Shown here: positions 1 through 10,369 of the stretch, one piece after another
Position numbering within the stretch: position 1 is the first letter of the stretch
Layout of the letters: every line of letters starts with the position of its first letter
Assembly (NCBI GenBank): GCA_028274465.1
Contig: CM051456.1
Location: 67,814,753 to 67,878,752 of the forward strand
Reading direction: 5' to 3'
DNA: 64,000 nucleotides
Source: Plantago ovata
Lineage: Eukaryota > Streptophyta > Magnoliopsida > Lamiales > Plantaginaceae
The notes under the pieces: model-generated
The model's database searches: none
The model's input: the letters and a program-made list of their open reading frames with translations, nothing else
What the model was told of the DNA's origin: nothing
Position numbers and translations under genes: made by a program

Positions 1-960
1 TTCCGGATAGGATTTGAAGTCTAGGGATCGAGTCTGAAGGCTAAAAGGTCACTAGAAGGAAAAAATCGAGTCCGAAAAGGAAAAGAAATCCAAAAACGCG
101 TCGAAAATGCGTTTCCAGCCGTCAGAACCTCCCGGGCGAGTCGCCCGGGACGTGGGGCAAATCGCCCGGTGTGTGGGGCGACTCGCCCCACACCTGCCGA
201 ATCACTATATATAGTTGCTCAGTTTTCTCCGTTTTTCATACTTTTCCAGACCTTTTCTCTCGCCTTTCTAATTAGTTTTAGGTAGGAATTCTCCAGAGCC
301 TGTTTTGGGGATTCTTAGCTTAGGAGATACTTTTTCTTAGCGTTTTGGAGCTTGTAAGATCGCGATTCTTCGGAGATTGATAACCTTCGGTAACATTGTA
401 TCTTACAGTTTTTCTATTTATATTTATTTATCTTTCAACATGTTTTCATTAAATCTTGCTATGATTTCTGTTGATTGCATGACATCTATGAGTAGCTAAA
501 CTTCTCGTTGGTGATAGTATGTGATTTCTTAGCGAAGGGTTAATAATTATGCTAATGGCTATATCACGCATTATACTTTGAGTTATTGCTTTATTTCTTT
601 GACCTATCTAAAACCTCTATCTTCGTAGTGTTGAATAATAACGGAACACGATTGGACAATTCATTGATCAAAGATCTCTATGCAAAACCGGGTACTTCAT
701 GCATGATTATTAACCTGTTGTGCTTTGAATGACCATACTATCACCAGCCTCCATTATCTGATAAGAAAAACCTTTGCTAAGTAGTTTGTTGATTTTATAT
801 TCTTAAGTTAGATTAGATAAAGCTAGTTATAGTCCTTAGAGATCGACACTCGAGGTTATTTTACTGCTACACTACGGTTGTCGTTGTAGTTGTGAATTGC
901 CTTTGGCTAAATACAAATTTATTTGATTAACTAGAATCTGACAAGTTCTAAACCAGTTCA
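1..960 (+). other. LTR or leader-like sequence of a retroelement, truncated
   Basis: No coding frame is convincing here. A GC-rich block with two perfect palindromes (131-149 and 171-193) sits just upstream of a TATA-like ctatatatag (205-214), followed by a long AT-rich non-coding stretch. That layout, and the block near 840-890 (a short GC-richer phrase before the end), resemble the 3' half of a Ty3/gypsy LTR or leader. It ends abruptly where the third ORF of the neighbouring Copia element is cut, so it probably belongs to an element inserted into that Copia copy and continuing left of the window. Lineage is inferred from style only. Confidence 0.35.
131..193. repeat. two perfect GC-rich palindromes upstream of a TATA box
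   Basis: Positions 131-149 read CCCGGGCGAGTCGCCCGGG, a perfect inverted repeat around one base. Positions 171-193 form a second perfect palindrome with 11-base arms around a central C; its core is GGGCGACTCGCCC. Both share the core GGGCGA-N-TCGCCC, and both lie upstream of the TATA-like sequence at 205. They may be binding sites in the element's promoter. Confidence 0.7.
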
Positions 961-1272
961 TCAAGCAGTTATGAAGAAAAGAAGGCCTTGTTGATTTATC
1001 AAGTTTAGTGCCTCTTCATTTTCTCCATCTAAATCTTGTTCATAGAAGTATCTTATATACTTCTCTTTGGCAAATCCGCCCCATTGCATCATCTGTTCAC
1101 ACTTTGCAGTGTCAAGATATGCAGGCGGCATGGGTCTCTCCGTTATACGGTCGTTTTTCAACACAATTTTCACTGTGTTGGTTGCCGGAGTTACAGCCGG
1201 AGAAGTGCTTTTCCCAGCACTATCAGCTTTCGATGACTTTGAGGTCTTGGAGAACTGTCTCTTTGGAGCCAT
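961..1272 (-). pseudogene. start of the third (env-like position) ORF of the SIRE element, truncated
   Basis: This 103-residue frame starts with a basic, Ser/Thr/Lys-rich stretch (MAPKRQFSKTSKSSK) and lies about 0.9 kb past the end of pol on the same strand. SIRE-lineage Copia elements often carry an extra, so-called envelope-like ORF in this place. No membrane segment or signal peptide is visible in what remains, and the frame ends at the junction with unrelated sequence at about 960. Identity as that ORF rests on position and is inferred; function is unknown. Confidence 0.4.
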
Positions 1273-2205
1273 TTCTTATATAGCGGTAGAAATGTACGAA
1301 AAAGATTAACTTGCTTTTTGACCGGAGGTACAGTGAATTCAGGGCACATTTGCAGAGAAAGGAAATGTGAGTTAAAGAATTTTGTCTTTCTCTAACTCTT
1401 TGTTTATATAGTATCTCGGGTGTGCAAGAAGCTCAAACGGTTTTGAGTTCTCAGCTAGGGTAAAACAGAGATTCAACTATGTTAGTGGAGCCTTTGCATT
1501 AAATGCGTAGTGGTCCACTAAAAAAACCGTCAAAGCACACTTTCTCTTTGTAATATTAACCGTCAGAAAAACTACTTTAAATCAATGTTCACGATTGTAT
1601 TTCATGTCATGATTAACAGCGAGTTTATCTGTGCCACGATTAACGTCACAAATTGATTTTACCTTGATTCACGGGATTTGATCCTTTTTACCGCAACGCT
1701 AATTGCTTGGTGAAGTAAATAAGAATCTTTTCAGCGAATTTGGACAAATTTGACTTTGGCACTTACCTTTTTAGGTAACCAGCCTTGTATTTGCTGAAAG
1801 TTCCCCCTTAATCAAATATCTCATATTTCTTTAAGTTAAAAGACATTTCTAAGCTTCAGATATCCTTTGGTAAAATCTGAGAAGTGTTGTTGCTCTTTGC
1901 TGAGATCCCGTCTCAGGTTTTTCCTTTGATACTTGAATACCTGTTTCAGTATCTTTGATTGTCTGAATGCCCGTTTCAGCAATCCTTAAGGTTTTTCTCT
2001 TACTGAGTGCCCGTCTCAGCAAGTGATCAAGTTTCCTAACAAATACCCGGTTTGAAGGAATTACTTACTGAATGCCTGTTTCAACAATCATGTAGTGAAC
2101 TATCATTTCCTTTTAGAGGAAATCAGTGGAAGGAGCTTTTATTCAAGTAAGCATACTTTGGCTTGCTGAATGCCTGTTTCAGCAATCTGCCAATTTTATC
2201 CCTTA
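1273..2205 (-). other. spacer between pol and the third ORF of the SIRE element
   Basis: No coding frame is seen. The stretch holds six copies of a short hairpin-forming word (see 1900-2182) and is otherwise AT-rich. Such a spacer downstream of pol is normal in SIRE-type elements. Confidence 0.5.
1900..2182. repeat. six interspersed 17-base hairpin words
   Basis: Copies of CTGAATGCCCGTTTCAG or close variants occur at 1900-1916, about 1933-1949, 1963-1979, 2003-2019, 2068-2084 and 2166-2182. The ends CTGAA and TTCAG are complementary, and in the 1900 copy the six-base arms CTGAGA and TCTCAG pair perfectly. Where one arm has changed (CTGAG at 2003) the other carries the matching change (CTCAG), which suggests that pairing is kept. 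Spacing is irregular at 30-100 bases, so this is not a simple tandem array. Confidence 0.65.
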
Positions 2206-5200
2206 CTATTGAGGTAATTCAATCAATCCAAGATTATACCTTAGCATTGCGAATCTATTATTTGGTAGGGGCTTGATAAAGATGTCAGCACGTTGATCAT
2301 CGGTACCTACTTTCACAACCTCAATGTCTCCCTTTTTCACATGATCTCTAATGAAATGATGTCTAATATCAATGTGCTTAGTCCTTGAGTGGAACTTAGG
2401 ATTTTGCGTGATAGCAATAGCACTTGTATTATCACAAAAGATTGGTGTTTTCTTTGCAGAAATACCATAATCTCTTAATTGTTACTGAATCCATAGGATT
2501 TGAGCTGTGCAACAACCAACCGCAATGTACTCAGATTCAGTAGATGAATTGGCAACACAGGTTTGCTTCTTGCTGAACCATGATATTAATCTAGTACCTA
2601 GAAACTGACAAGTTCCAGAAGTACTTTTTCTATCAAGAGTTGATCCTCCATGATCAGCATCAGAATAACCAACCAATTCAAGTCCAGAATCTTTAGGATA
2701 CCATAATCCGACATTGACTGTACCGTTGACATATTTCAGTATCTTAAGTGCCTTTTTGTAGTGTGATTCTCTAGGATCAGATTGGAATCTTGCACACACA
2801 CAAACAGCATACTGAATGTCAGGTCTACTTGCTGTTAAATACAGCAAGGAACCAATGAGCTTCCTATACTTGTGTTCTTCAACACATTTATCTTCTTTAG
2901 TATAGCCCAATTTAGTACCAACACTCATAGGGATCTTTTTAGGTTTTTCTTCCTCTTTGATCCTAAACATTATGAGCATTTCCTTCGCATACTTTGCTTA
3001 ATTTATGAATATTCCATCCTTGAGTTGCTTGACTTGCAATCCTAGGAAATAATTCAATTTACCCATCATACTCATTTCAAATTTGTTTGTCATGAGTTTG
3101 GAAAAATCATCACAAAGTTGCTTGTCCTTAGATCCAAATATTATGTCATCCACATAAATCTGAACTAAGAGTATTTTACCATCATGGTTCATGGTAAACA
3201 AAGTTTTGTCAACTTCACCTTTCTTGAAACCATTATCCAGCAAGAACTTAGCTAAGGTATCATACCAAGCTCTTGGTGCTTGCTTTAGACCATATACAGC
3301 TTTCTGAAACTTGTATACCATCTTGGTTTCTGAGGGAAGTTCAAAGCCAGGGGGTTGTTCCAAGTAGACTTCTTCAGCAAGTTCACCATTTAAGAATGCA
3401 CTTTTAACATCCATTTGATAAACAATGAAGTCACTGTGAGCAGCAAAGGCCACGAAAAGTCTAATTGCATCCAATCTTGCAACTGGTGCATAAGACTCAT
3501 CATAGTCCAATCCTTCAATCTGACAGTAACCTTGAGCAACTAAACGTGCTTTGTTCTTTGTTACTACACCAGACTCACTCAGCTTGTTTTTGAACACCCA
3601 CTTTGTACCAATAGCTTTCTTGCCTTCAGCAAGAGGTACAAGTTTCCAGACTTTGTTCCTTTCAAATTAATCCAGTTCTTCTTGCATTGCCTTGATCCAT
3701 TCAGAATGCTTTAAAGCTTCTTCTATGGTCTTGGGTTCAATTTCTGAAACAAAGCAAGAGAACAAAGCTTCTACTTCTACGACATTTGCTTCTTCAGCAA
3801 GTCCATGAGTAGCAGATACTTTGGATCTAGTCACTTGGCGTTTGTCAATATCACCAATCATATCCGCAGAGGGATGATCTCTAATCCATTTATTAACAGG
3901 TTTTCAGCTCTTTGGATCTGGATAAGTTTGCTCATCAGCATGTGACTCTTCAGCATGTACTTGCTCAGTACTACTGGTATTTTGTTGTGTCTCTGCTGAG
4001 ATCGGTTCATCAGCAACTGCTTGTTCAGCATTGCTAGATTGTGGTAACCCATCAGCAGGCACAGGAAGTTGCATAGTTTTAGCAACATCCGGAGCAACTG
4101 CGTCTTTTGCTGGAAATTCTTTGTCATGAATTATATTTATCTTGTCATGACTTGGGGGGGAGAGTCATTGTCAGAATCATCATTTAGTTCAATTGACTTG
4201 ATTTGCCTAGCATCAGATTCAGTTCTTTGCTCGTGTATGAGTAGCTTCTTCATAGAATCTGATATCTCTTATTCAGTAGGCACTCCTTGTGACTTTTCGT
4301 AGAAAATAACGTGCATTGATTCTTCGATCTTTTGTGCCTTTTTGTTGTAAACTCTATAAGCTTTACTATGAAAGGAGTAACCAAGAAATATCACTTCGTC
4401 TGCCTTTGGTTGAAATGTTCTTAGGTATTCTCTACCATTGTTAAGAACAAAACACTTAAAACCAAATACTCTTAGATGGGTGATGTTAGGAGGTCTTCCA
4501 ACAAATAACTCATAAGGAGTTTTGTTGTATTCCTTAGTAATCAGACATCTGTTTTGAGTATAACAGGCGGTATTAATCGCTTCAACCCAGTAAGCTTCAC
4601 TTATTTCAGTGTCAGCAAGCATTATTCTTGCAGCTCTTCTTTTAGGGTGCAATTCTTCCTTTCAGCAACACCGTTTTGTTGTGGTGTCCTTACTGAGGAT
4701 AACTGATGTTGTATGCCTTTTGAAGTGCAATACTCAGTTATGTACTGGTTCACAAACTCAGTACCATGGTCTGTTCTTATGACTTTTACCTTGTCATTTT
4801 TCATGACTTCAAGCTTATTCAGCAAGTTAGGTATTTAAGTCCTTGTTTCAGACTTGTGCTTGATAAATACTACCCAAGTGAATCTTGAATAGTCATCTAC
4901 CACCACCAGGCCATACTTCTTACCAGCATAGCTTGTTGAAGAAGATTCAAACAAGTCCATGTGCAAGAGTTGTAAAGGTTTTGTAGTTGACGGTACTTCC
5001 TTGTTCTTAAAAGAAAATTTGGTTTGCTTTCCTTGTTGACATGCATTGCAAACACCATCCTTCTTGAAAGTAACCTTAGCTAATCCAACTACAAGTGCCT
5101 TATTAGACAGATTATTCAGCGTCTTGAAGTTTAGGTAACTTGTTTGTCTATGCCATAACCATGCTTTTTCAGCAAGGCAATCGTGATCTAAGACAAGACA

Positions 5201-5603
5201 TTTTTCAACGATTGCTGAAGACCAATCTAAAAATGTACAAACCTCCTGATCTTCTAGCAACCATAATAACCTTCTTTGTCTCAAAGTCTATAAGTTTACA
5301 TTCATCACTTTTGATTTTGATGAAGTATCCTTTATCAGCGAATTGACTCATGCTGAAAAGGTTAAACTTAAGATTTTTGACATAAAGAACTCCCGAAATG
5401 GTAATGCATCCTAATTTCACGTCACCATAACCTTTTGTAGAACCAGAGCCTCCACCAACAAACTTTATTGTTGGACCTTTAGACCACCTTCTATAGTTTA
5501 TAAGGTTATTCTTGTTGACCGTCATGTGCTTTCCACAACCACTGTCAAAGTGCCAGATTGCATTGTTTGTCTCCGTGCCTGAAGTCTGCACAATCAAGAG
5601 CAA
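2206..5603 (-). pseudogene. SIRE-type Copia pol: protease, integrase, reverse transcriptase, RNase H
   Basis: The protease keeps a DSGC active site (WHFDSGCGKHMT, near 5540). Integrase follows: a zinc region, VVDDYSRFTW near 4880, and RTDHGTEF with PQQNGVAERKN near 4660-4770. Reverse transcriptase covers about 3597-2998 and contains YVDDIIFG. RNase H includes STESEYIA near 2530 and runs on to a natural stop at 2206-2208. Lesions: the protease, the first integrase half and the RT lie in different frames; in-frame stops fall near 4833, at 3667-3669 (LD-stop-FERN), near 2998 and at 2482-2484. The stops at 3667 and 2482 look like CAA to TAA changes. A His of the integrase zinc region is changed (WHRQTSYLN). 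The copy is non-functional. Confidence 0.88.
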
Positions 5604-5725
5604 ACAAGTTAATTATCCAATATTGGATGTCCATTAACATGTTCAAGAATGCGTCCAGTGGAAACCCAAGTCTTAAGTTTTTCAACTTTGACTTGTTTTC
5701 TACTTGCTGAGGAACTAGGAGGTTT

Positions 5726-8032
5726 TTAGCCGAAAGACTTTTGATTCGTGCTGATCAAATCCTCTTTTAGATGTGGTGTCTTGCTCGGTTGATCTTGTTG
5801 CTGAACATACTTTTCAGTAAGTTCTTTTCTAGCAAGGTTCCTTCTAGCCCTAGTGTTTTGAGTCTTGTCAGAACTCTTAGGCTTGGTTTTGTTCATCTCT
5901 TTGAAGTATCTTTGCTGACTTTGCTTGTACTCATTAAAAAGTTGACTTTGCTTGGTTTTGAAGCCGAGTCCACTTTTCGGAGAATGCTGAGCTTTTGTCT
6001 CAGCAATCTTACTTGATTCAGGTTTGTCAGCAAAGGTCTTCTGATTACTTTTTCTAATCTTGCCTTTTGACTTAACAAATTGCTTTTCAACAACTTGTTT
6101 GGCGGAATGCTTTACAACATCCTTTTCCTTTACAGATTGCTTTTCAGCAACCTGTTTTCCTTTTAAATTCTTGTTACTTTGAGTAGCAACAGCGGGCTTT
6201 ACGGTCATAGGTACTTGATTGCATTTTTCAGCAACCTTAGATTGACCAAACTGATAGAATTCTGGTTGAACACTATCAGTTGCGCGTACAAAGGTAATTG
6301 GTGATTTGTCTTTACTCAAGATTATTACGTCATCACCCTCATACGTTGCACCTAAACCGTCTTTCCGAGATGGATCTCTCATATAAGAGTTTAGTTCAGT
6401 CAGCATATTACTTGCATCAGCATAAGATTTGAAATTGATTTTCATCTTTTTCATCTCTTGTATTTCAACAAGTAACTTTAGAATTAAGGACTGATATTCT
6501 TCCAGTTCTATTGCCATCTGAGAATTCTTCTCTGTAGCTTCAGCAATCAACTTCTTGAGATGCAATATTTCAGCATCTTTCTTTTCTGTCTTTTCCTTCA
6601 GCAATACGTACTTTTCAGTAGTTTGCTTGGTCAGAGTTTCAGCATTCTGTAGTTTCTCTTGCTGTTTGCTCAGAGTTTTCTCAAATCTTTCGATTTCTCC
6701 TTTAATTCTGTCAAGGTCAATCTCATCTTCACTTTCTGAGTCAGAGTCAGAGGTAGGACTGTTTACCTGACCGGCCATGAGGCAGAATTCGTAGTTTGAC
6801 ACATCTGGATAAGCTTCCATAGCTATTCCACAAACTTCCTTGCCAATCTCTACGTCAAGAGTGGCTTCTTCTTCTTCAGTGTCTGAGCTTTCTACCTCAT
6901 TGTCTTCGGAGCTGGTATCAATGCACAACGCATCGATTTTTGCTTGAAGCTTCTTCTTTTCTTCAGCAATAAAAGCCCTTTTGAACTTCTTCTTCTTTTC
7001 AACAGATTTACCTTTCAGCAAAGGACAATTTGATTTGAAGTGTCCAGGCTTTTTGCAGTAAAAGCAGAGATCATTTCCAACTGCTGGTTCTTCAGTGGAA
7101 TTTTCTTGCTGAGCCTGCTTGTTCAGCGAGCTAGCCTCATTCTTGTATTTATGGTAGTTGTTACCAAGATGCTTTTTCAGCTTCTCTTTTGCTTTTCGCC
7201 TTTCAAGTTCCTTACTGATGAATTTCTTCATGTTTTTAACAACTAAAGCATTTTCATCAACATGCTCTTTATCATTCTTCTTTTCAGAAGATGACGGCTT
7301 TGCAGCAAGAGCAATGTTTTGTGATTTTTCAGCAAACACATTTTCTCTTTGCTTTGTCTCGTAGTTGACAGTAGCAAGATGAGAGAACAACTCTGTAGGT
7401 GTGATGTTTGCCATTCCTTGATTGTAGTAGAAATTCTGAGTATGGATCCATTCTTGGTTCAGACTTCTGATAATAGTTTTCACCTTCTCATAATATGAGT
7501 AAAGATTTCCAACTCCTAAGGCAGCCATCTCACTTACTAGAGTTGTGAATCTGAAGTCCAAGTTTTCTAGTGACTCATTTGTGCCTTGTTTAAAGTTCTG
7601 GAACTTTAACTTCAGCACTTCGAGTTTGTTTTCCTTAGTTTTGTCAGATCCAGCACAAAGATCTTGAACCATTTTCCAAGCTTCCTTAGCAGTTTTGGCA
7701 CCCCACAGTTTGCACTGTATAGTATCCGGAGTTGATCGAATGATGATGTTTCTTGCTTGGCCATCAAGACGGAATCTCCTAGCTTCATCGGAAGTCCATT
7801 CCTCTCTTGATTTTGGAACGGCGGCGTCAACCGGGTCTCCTAAGATAGTTTCCTTACCAGTAGGATCCGTGGTTTTGTGAGGAAAGCTTCTCTCAATCTT
7901 AGTGATCTTGATAGGTCCATCATTAATGACAGTGACCATTTCATCACTAATGGCCTCAAGATGTAACATCATGTTGTTTCGCCATTTTTCATAGTTTTCC
8001 AGCTTCAGCAAGGGAGCGTCTCCTAAAGACAT
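5726..8032 (-). CDS. Copia (SIRE-type) Gag polyprotein with CCHC zinc knuckle
   Basis: This uninterrupted 768-residue frame encodes the capsid-like protein that would package element RNA in cytoplasmic particles. The first 270 residues match the plant Copia Gag (UBN2-like) domain in style, including a Trp-Lys-Met-Val stretch (KEAWKMVQDL). A CCHC zinc knuckle (CFYCKKPGHFKSNC) lies at about residue 325. It is followed by an acidic Ser/Glu stretch and a long coiled coil (about 450-540), then a Lys/Gln-rich tail. Start codon: the first ATG, about 100 bases downstream of the primer-binding site. The frame is closed by a stop and pol begins in another frame. Gag and pol separated by a stop is known in SIRE elements, but the extra frame change points to decay. 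Confidence 0.85.
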   Translation of the reverse strand: MSLGDAPLLKLENYEKWRNNMMLHLEAISDEMVTVINDGPIKITKIERSFPHKTTDPTGKETILGDPVDAAVPKSREEWTSDEARRFRLDGQARNIIIRSTPDTIQCKLWGAKTAKEAWKMVQDLCAGSDKTKENKLEVLKLKFQNFKQGTNESLENLDFRFTTLVSEMAALGVGNLYSYYEKVKTIIRSLNQEWIHTQNFYYNQGMANITPTELFSHLATVNYETKQRENVFAEKSQNIALAAKPSSSEKKNDKEHVDENALVVKNMKKFISKELERRKAKEKLKKHLGNNYHKYKNEASSLNKQAQQENSTEEPAVGNDLCFYCKKPGHFKSNCPLLKGKSVEKKKKFKRAFIAEEKKKLQAKIDALCIDTSSEDNEVESSDTEEEEATLDVEIGKEVCGIAMEAYPDVSNYEFCLMAGQVNSPTSDSDSESEDEIDLDRIKGEIERFEKTLSKQQEKLQNAETLTKQTTEKYVLLKEKTEKKDAEILHLKKLIAEATEKNSQMAIELEEYQSLILKLLVEIQEMKKMKINFKSYADASNMLTELNSYMRDPSRKDGLGATYEGDDVIILSKDKSPITFVRATDSVQPEFYQFGQSKVAEKCNQVPMTVKPAVATQSNKNLKGKQVAEKQSVKEKDVVKHSAKQVVEKQFVKSKGKIRKSNQKTFADKPESSKIAETKAQHSPKSGLGFKTKQSQLFNEYKQSQQRYFKEMNKTKPKSSDKTQNTRARRNLARKELTEKYVQQQDQPSKTPHLKEDLISTNQKSFG

Positions 8033-8130
8033 CCTGTCAGCAAAAGACTACCAAACTGATCAAGTGAGAGTGATTTACGGAAAGCACCTAAGGGTATCTA
8101 GGTTCAGTGTTGAAGGTTAAAGAACCTCCA

Positions 8131-8142
8131 GCTCTGATACCA
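8131..8142 (-). promoter_or_regulatory. primer-binding site (initiator Met tRNA type)
   Basis: Read on the minus strand this is TGGTATCAGAGC, the usual plant Copia primer-binding site complementary to the 3' end of initiator methionine tRNA. It lies two bases from the end of the 5' LTR. Confidence 0.85.
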
Positions 8143-8144
8143 CT

Positions 8145-9707
8145 TGTTGGTCCCTTTAAACAACAAGAAAAGACTAGAGGGGGGTGAATAGTCTTTTCAA
8201 ACTTTCGTCGTTTAAAAACTTTCTCAGCAAGGGCTTATTACTTTTCAGTAATGAGTTTGCTGATACTTAACTTTCTCAGCAAGTACTAGTTACTTTTCAG
8301 TAACGAATTTTACTGATACTTAAAAATAGAGTGCGGAAGTCTTTGTACAATAAGTGCTTTTCAGTAAGTAATAGTTTCAGCAAGTGAGCAGAGTGACAGT
8401 GTACAGATAGATATGCTTGCTGAAAACTAAATGCAGTAAAGTAAATCACACACACACTTTTATAGTGGTATCTGAGAGTGGCGTAATCTCTCAACTAATC
8501 CACTTTGTCCTTTCTAGGACTGAATCTAAGATAAGTTTGAGGTTCCTTACAACACGTATCTAGAGCGATTCTACAGAAACCAAAGCACACTTGCTTCGTT
8601 TCCAACCTAACTAGAGAACGAAACCTTGTTCTCCACCAAACTTGGGACTTATAATCAGCAACACTATGCTTGATTAAATTCCCCCTGAATTTCACGCCTG
8701 AAAAAGGGTGTTTCTCAGTTAGAGAGGTTTGGGATGAGATGACTTGATTATAACTTATTCAGCTACAACAAGTAATCTAAGAAACAAAACTTTGAATACT
8801 TTGCAGTAAACAAGTTAAGTTGTTTCTGGTGTCAAGACTTGTTCTTGTTCGAAAGAAAGAACACTTAACTAATTTCTTAGCCGTGAATGTTCTACTTCTT
8901 CACAAGTAGTTGTTACAAGCTTTAAGTCTTGGAACGGATCAATGGCAGTGAAGAGTATAGAAGGGTTTGAGTGTTTAAGAACAAGTGAGAGTTTGATCAC
9001 GTTGTTGACACACTTCTACTCTTTGCCGGATGACCTCTATTTATAGTGAATCAAGGGAGCCGTTTGAATTTCAAATTCTAAGGCTTTTGTTCCTTAAGAT
9101 GTCACTATCTTGCTTTTGTACTTTCAGCAGCGTCCTTTATTTGTCTTCTAGTCTTCATGTTCTTCGCGTGCTTACTTTGCATTTAATGTTCATTTGAATG
9201 AAATTCAAATATGAACGTTGGAGCGTAAATGCAAGTACTTTCAGCAAGGAGGTCACATATGTATTTCAGCAAGCGGCCAGTCTCAGTTTCAACAAGCACA
9301 ACCTACTCTGTCATATAGATTTCCACTTATGCAAGCTGTTGCTGAAGTTTCGACTTTCTGAGCAACATGTGCCTTTGTAGATACCATCTTCAGAAATTTT
9401 CTTTAGTCTTCAGTCTTCGAATTCTTCGAATTTCTGAACGATTCTAATGCTTCAATAGTTCGTTTGTGTAAACAAAGTACATCATCATCAAATGCTTCAA
9501 TAGGTTGTTTTTCTTTTTAGAAAACAAGATACATCATAAGCGGAACTAAAGCACCTAACTAGTACCTACACTAAGTCTTCAGCAAACGTTCCGCTTTTAC
9601 AATGTCCTTAAAATTCTAAATTCATATGGACTTTAAGAGTATTAGTAACTGGACTTTACTTAATTTAGCATGCTTAATTGCTCATCAAAATTACAAGTTT
9701 CCTAACA
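8145..9707 (-). repeat. 5' LTR of the SIRE-type Copia element (1563 bp)
   Basis: The LTR runs on the minus strand from TGTTAGG at 9707 to CCAACA at 8145, giving TGTT...AACA ends, and is followed by the primer-binding site. It contains a TATA box at 9037-9046. Many TTGCTGAA and TACTGAAA words occur in it, as they do through the element. No second LTR is in the window, so its age cannot be estimated here. Confidence 0.8.
9037..9046 (-). promoter_or_regulatory. TATA box in the Copia LTR
   Basis: The minus strand reads CTATAAATAG, placing transcription towards gag. Position in the LTR, about 890 bases before its end, is consistent with a U3/R boundary. Confidence 0.5.
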
Positions 9708-10340
9708 ACCTTACGTCAAGGTGATACCCTCCAAAAGAGACTAGGCAGAGCCCTACTCAGACTGTGGAGCGCGAGGAAGGCACGAGGACCCCGGCCGACC
9801 ATCCCTGGTCGGTCCTTGGGGGGCCCGCCTTCCAGAATCTTCCATAAGACCCGAAAAGTCAATAATGCCCTCCTAGCCCTAGTCAAGGTGTTTGGGTCAA
9901 AGACCATGGACGTTCTTAATGGGCTTGGGCCAAAGAAGGCCTCCATCTCAGCTGGACACTTGTCATGATCCTACATAAAATGACAATAAAATACTACAAG
10001 TATAAAAGGGGACACATTCATTATCCACTGGGAAAGCGATAATAGCTCTCACCTACTACTCACCTACACACAATATTTCTCTCACTAGGGAAGTCCTCAA
10101 CTCCCTACACGTAAAGTCGTCACTCCGGTCTGATATCTTACAGATCGGGCAAGAGACACTAACCCCCCTAGTCTTTTTCAGGTACGAGGACGCTACGTGA
10201 AGAACACTTGATATTACCAGAGGAAGACTACACAAAGAAGACCTAAATAGTTTCCTTTGACGGTTTAGTACGAATGACAATCCGTGTGCTTCCTTGTGAG
10301 CCAATCGGAATCTTAGAAAATGTTCAATTGGATTGACATA
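9708..10340 (+). mobile_element. LTR fragment, Tat-like Ty3/gypsy style
   Basis: The sequence has a GC-rich upstream part, a TATA box (tataaaaggg, 10001-10010) and a short GC-richer R/U5-like part in the phrase around 10100-10150 (cgtaaagtcgtcactccggt). The same layout is seen in the Tat LTR at 44214-45064, where the matching phrase is near 44825. No internal region or second LTR is found, so it is either a solo LTR or a truncated one interrupted by the SIRE element on its left. Boundaries are approximate. Confidence 0.45.
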
Positions 10341-10369
10341 TTGGTGTGAAGCTTCCCACACCAAATATG
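10337..10369. repeat. short hairpin
   Basis: CATATTGGTGTG and CACACCAAATATG form arms of about 12 bases with one bulge around an 8-base loop. It may mark the edge of the LTR fragment or an old small insertion. Confidence 0.5.

Larger units (their letters stand above)
961..9707 (-). mobile_element. SIRE-type Ty1/Copia LTR retrotransposon, 3' end missing
   Basis: On the minus strand the order is 5' LTR (8145-9707), primer-binding site, gag, protease, integrase, reverse transcriptase, RNase H, then a third ORF cut off at 961. Integrase before reverse transcriptase is diagnostic of Copia. The long gag with a coiled-coil tail, the roughly 1.6 kb LTR and an ORF after pol suit the SIRE/Maximus lineage. 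No 3' LTR is present, because another sequence replaces the element at 960. Pol uses all three frames and has several stops, so the copy is non-autonomous. The right target duplication would begin at 9708 (acctt); the left partner is outside the window. Confidence 0.85.

Noticed and set aside
5771-7880. Plus-strand frames opposite the Copia gag
   Set aside because: Short shadows rich in Leu, Ser and Phe with no domain; the minus-strand Gag explains the region.
9678-9968. Overlapping frames on both strands near 9.7-9.97 kb
   Set aside because: They cross the junction of the Copia LTR and a Tat-like LTR fragment and have no recognisable domain.
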